This document shows, piece by piece, positions 14,398-15,478 of a stretch of DNA of 15,478 bases. Below the pieces are notes generated by a model, which worked only from the letters and a program-made list of their open reading frames with translations, was not told the DNA's origin and searched no databases. The stretch comes from an uncultured Synechococcus sp. GTDB taxonomy: Bacteria; Cyanobacteriota; Cyanobacteriia; PCC-6307; Cyanobiaceae. A program made the position numbers and the translations under genes. Numbering within the stretch: position 1 is the first letter of the stretch; every line of letters begins with the position of its first letter. The stretch spans positions 1 through 15,478 of the forward strand of contig CALJTZ010000424.1 in NCBI GenBank assembly GCA_937975655.1. The letters run 5' to 3'.

Positions 14398-14785
14398 TTG
14401 GCCAGGCGCTCCAGGCTCAGGGTGCCCTGCCAGCTGCGGCGACTTCTGGCCTGCAGACCCTCGGCCGGGGAGCCATAGCTGCCCTGCCACTGCTCGGCGG
14501 CGATGTGCCCGGGGTTCAGCTGGCGATAGCGGCTCAGGGTTTCCACCCGGCTCACCCTGGGGTCCCCCGGGCCATGCAACACCTGCACGGCCAACTCATC
14601 GGCCAAATAGGTGTCGCCGCTGGTGGCGCTGGTGCGCCGGCCCACCACCGTGGATTCCAGCTGCTGATCCCCGGCCAGCAGGGCCAGCTGTCGATTGGGA
14701 TTCAGCGGGTCGTTCTGCACGCTCATCAGCTGATTCCCCAGCAGGGCCCGGCCGATGGCGCTGGCATTGAAGGCGCGCCTGGGCG
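14394..14785 (-). other. C-terminal part of a cyanobacterial conserved protein (DUF6816-like), N-terminus missing
   Basis: About 130 residues beginning near AFNASAIGRALLG and continuing with NQLMSVQNDPLNPNRQLA, STVVGRRTSATSGDTY, LADELAVQVLHGPGDPRV, VETLSRYRQL and AEQWQGSYGSPAEGL. I recognise this as resembling a cyanobacterial and plastid-lineage family I associate with DUF6816; that name is from memory and uncertain. No membrane segment is present. Codon use (many CTG, GGG, CGG) agrees with the rest of the cyanobacterial window, and its stop interlocks with the GST stop in a CTAG palindrome, so this part is native to the locus. Its N-terminal half should lie beyond the junction near 14775-14800 and is replaced here by OpgH sequence. 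Confidence 0.6.
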
Positions 14786-15478
14786 ATGCCGCGCGCAAGG
14801 TGCCGCCAAAACCGCCGACGCGCTTGGCGCTTGCGGCGTCTAGCACGATCAACAGCTTGGGCAGCAGCAGCAGGCCAAAGATGCCGACGGCCAGACCGAC
14901 AGCCTTCGAGGTGGCGTCTGGCGGAAAGACCGGGAAGGGCCAGAACGGATCGGGGAAATAATCGGGGCCGGGGGCGAAATAGGGCGCGGCGATGGATGCC
15001 AGAATGAACGCGAGCCAGAACACCGGCGCGATATAGGCGAAGATGCCTTGCATAAACACAAAGCGGCTCCATGCCAGCAGGCCGGGGGCGGTCAGCAGGC
15101 GGATGTGCTGCAGGTTGCCTTGGCACCAGCGGCGGTCGCGCTTGGCGTGGTCGATGATGTTTTCGGGGCCTTCTTCGTAAGAGCCTTCAAGATCGTCATC
15201 AACGCGCACACGCCAGCCTGCCCGCGCCAGAAGTGCGGCTTCGACATAGTCATGGCTTAAGATATGGCCGCCAAACGGGGGCGGGCCAGACAGTTCTGGC
15301 AGACCGCAGCTTTCGGCAAAAGCGCGCACACGTACGGCGGCGTTGTGGCCCCAGAACGGGCCGGTGGCGCCCTGCATCATGGCAAGGCCGCGCGCGAAGA
15401 TGGGCGAATAGAACGAGGCGGAAAACTGCATCGCGCGGCCAAACCGCGAGCTTGCCCGGACGACTTTGGGCAGCGACT
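14394..15478 (-). CDS. opgH: Chimeric frame: OpgH/MdoH glucosyltransferase fragment joined to a cyanobacterial protein tail (5' truncated)
   Basis: The frame is open from the window edge to the TAG at 14394-14396; the first ATG at 15431 is internal, since homology continues upstream of it. From the edge to about 14795 the product matches the middle of OpgH, the inner-membrane glucosyltransferase that makes osmoregulated periplasmic glucans: GPFWGHNAAVRVRAFA, CGLPELSGPPPFGG, ILSHDYVEAALLARAGW, GSYEEGPENIIDHAKRDRR, WCQGNLQH, then membrane segments and LLPKLLIVLD. After FGGTLR the expected remaining helices of OpgH are absent and an unrelated soluble cyanobacterial-type sequence follows. Codon choice also changes: the OpgH part uses AAA, TTT and GCG in a way typical of Rhodobacter-like alphaproteobacteria. 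OpgH is not expected in picocyanobacteria. An assembly chimera is the simplest reading. Confidence 0.8.
   Translation of the reverse strand, partial: SLPKVVRASSRFGRAMQFSASFYSPIFARGLAMMQGATGPFWGHNAAVRVRAFAESCGLPELSGPPPFGGHILSHDYVEAALLARAGWRVRVDDDLEGSYEEGPENIIDHAKRDRRWCQGNLQHIRLLTAPGLLAWSRFVFMQGIFAYIAPVFWLAFILASIAAPYFAPGPDYFPDPFWPFPVFPPDATSKAVGLAVGIFGLLLLPKLLIVLDAASAKRVGGFGGTLRAASPRRAFNASAIGRALLGNQLMSVQNDPLNPNRQLALLAGDQQLESTVVGRRTSATSGDTYLADELAVQVLHGPGDPRVSRVETLSRYRQLNPGHIAAEQWQGSYGSPAEGLQARSRRSWQGTLSLERLAN

Noticed and set aside
1..15478. Search for CRISPR arrays, tRNA/rRNA genes, insertion sequences, toxin-antitoxin or defence cassettes.
   Set aside because: No regularly spaced repeats, transposase or integrase motifs, RNA-gene signatures or defence domains are visible; the window is almost fully occupied by housekeeping genes.

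Overview
The window looks like a chromosomal segment of a high-GC marine or brackish picocyanobacterium of the Synechococcus/Cyanobium type. The evidence is an OprB-type picocyanobacterial porin, the cyanobacterial NDH-1 subunit NdhO, a plant-type zeta-carotene desaturase, a DUF751/Ycf33 protein, a cyanobacterial LpxB-related protein, and very compact gene packing with heavy use of G/C-ending codons. I see no tRNA, rRNA, CRISPR array, insertion sequence or phage gene, and no dedicated defence or secondary-metabolite system.

Layout. Positions 1-1036 hold the 3' part of the porin, closed by a clear intrinsic terminator (1101-1127). Next come a J-domain protein (+), ndhO (-, convergent with it), a CPA1-type cation/proton antiporter (+) whose reading frame is broken near 2435, and a TIGR01777-type sugar-nucleotide-epimerase-like protein (+). 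A tight minus-strand operon follows, read from 6315 down to 4366: TPR protein, LpxB-related glycosyltransferase-like protein, small two-helix membrane protein. Also on the minus strand is an IscA/SufA-type Fe-S protein. It is divergent from a plus-strand operon (6885-9341) of zeta-carotene desaturase, SRPBCC protein and a PilP-like candidate lipoprotein. The 100-bp divergent gap holds a striking 10-bp inverted repeat placed almost symmetrically between the two starts.

From 13624 down to 9304 on the minus strand lies a second long operon: DUF751, rbfA, nagZ-like GH3, a glycosyltransferase fused to TPRs, and hemD. Gaps are 0-49 bp or short overlaps. A glutathione S-transferase-like gene (+) is divergent from it. 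Several convergent pairs overlap at their 3' ends (4366-4421, 9304-9341, and a shared CTAG at 14394-14397).

The right end is anomalous. The last minus-strand frame (14394 to the window edge) starts as an OpgH/MdoH glucan glucosyltransferase of proteobacterial character and changes near 14775-14800 into the C-terminal part of an unrelated cyanobacterial protein. This is most simply an assembly chimera with a co-occurring alphaproteobacterium; a real recombination junction is the alternative.

Functionally the window is mostly housekeeping: tetrapyrrole synthesis (hemD), carotenoid synthesis (crtQ), photosynthetic complex I (ndhO), Fe-S assembly, ribosome maturation (rbfA) and envelope functions. 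I do not see a convincing new multi-gene system. The points most worth checking are the right-end junction, the antiporter frameshift, the iscA/crtQ inverted repeat and the uncharacterised TPR/LpxB-like/membrane-protein operon.
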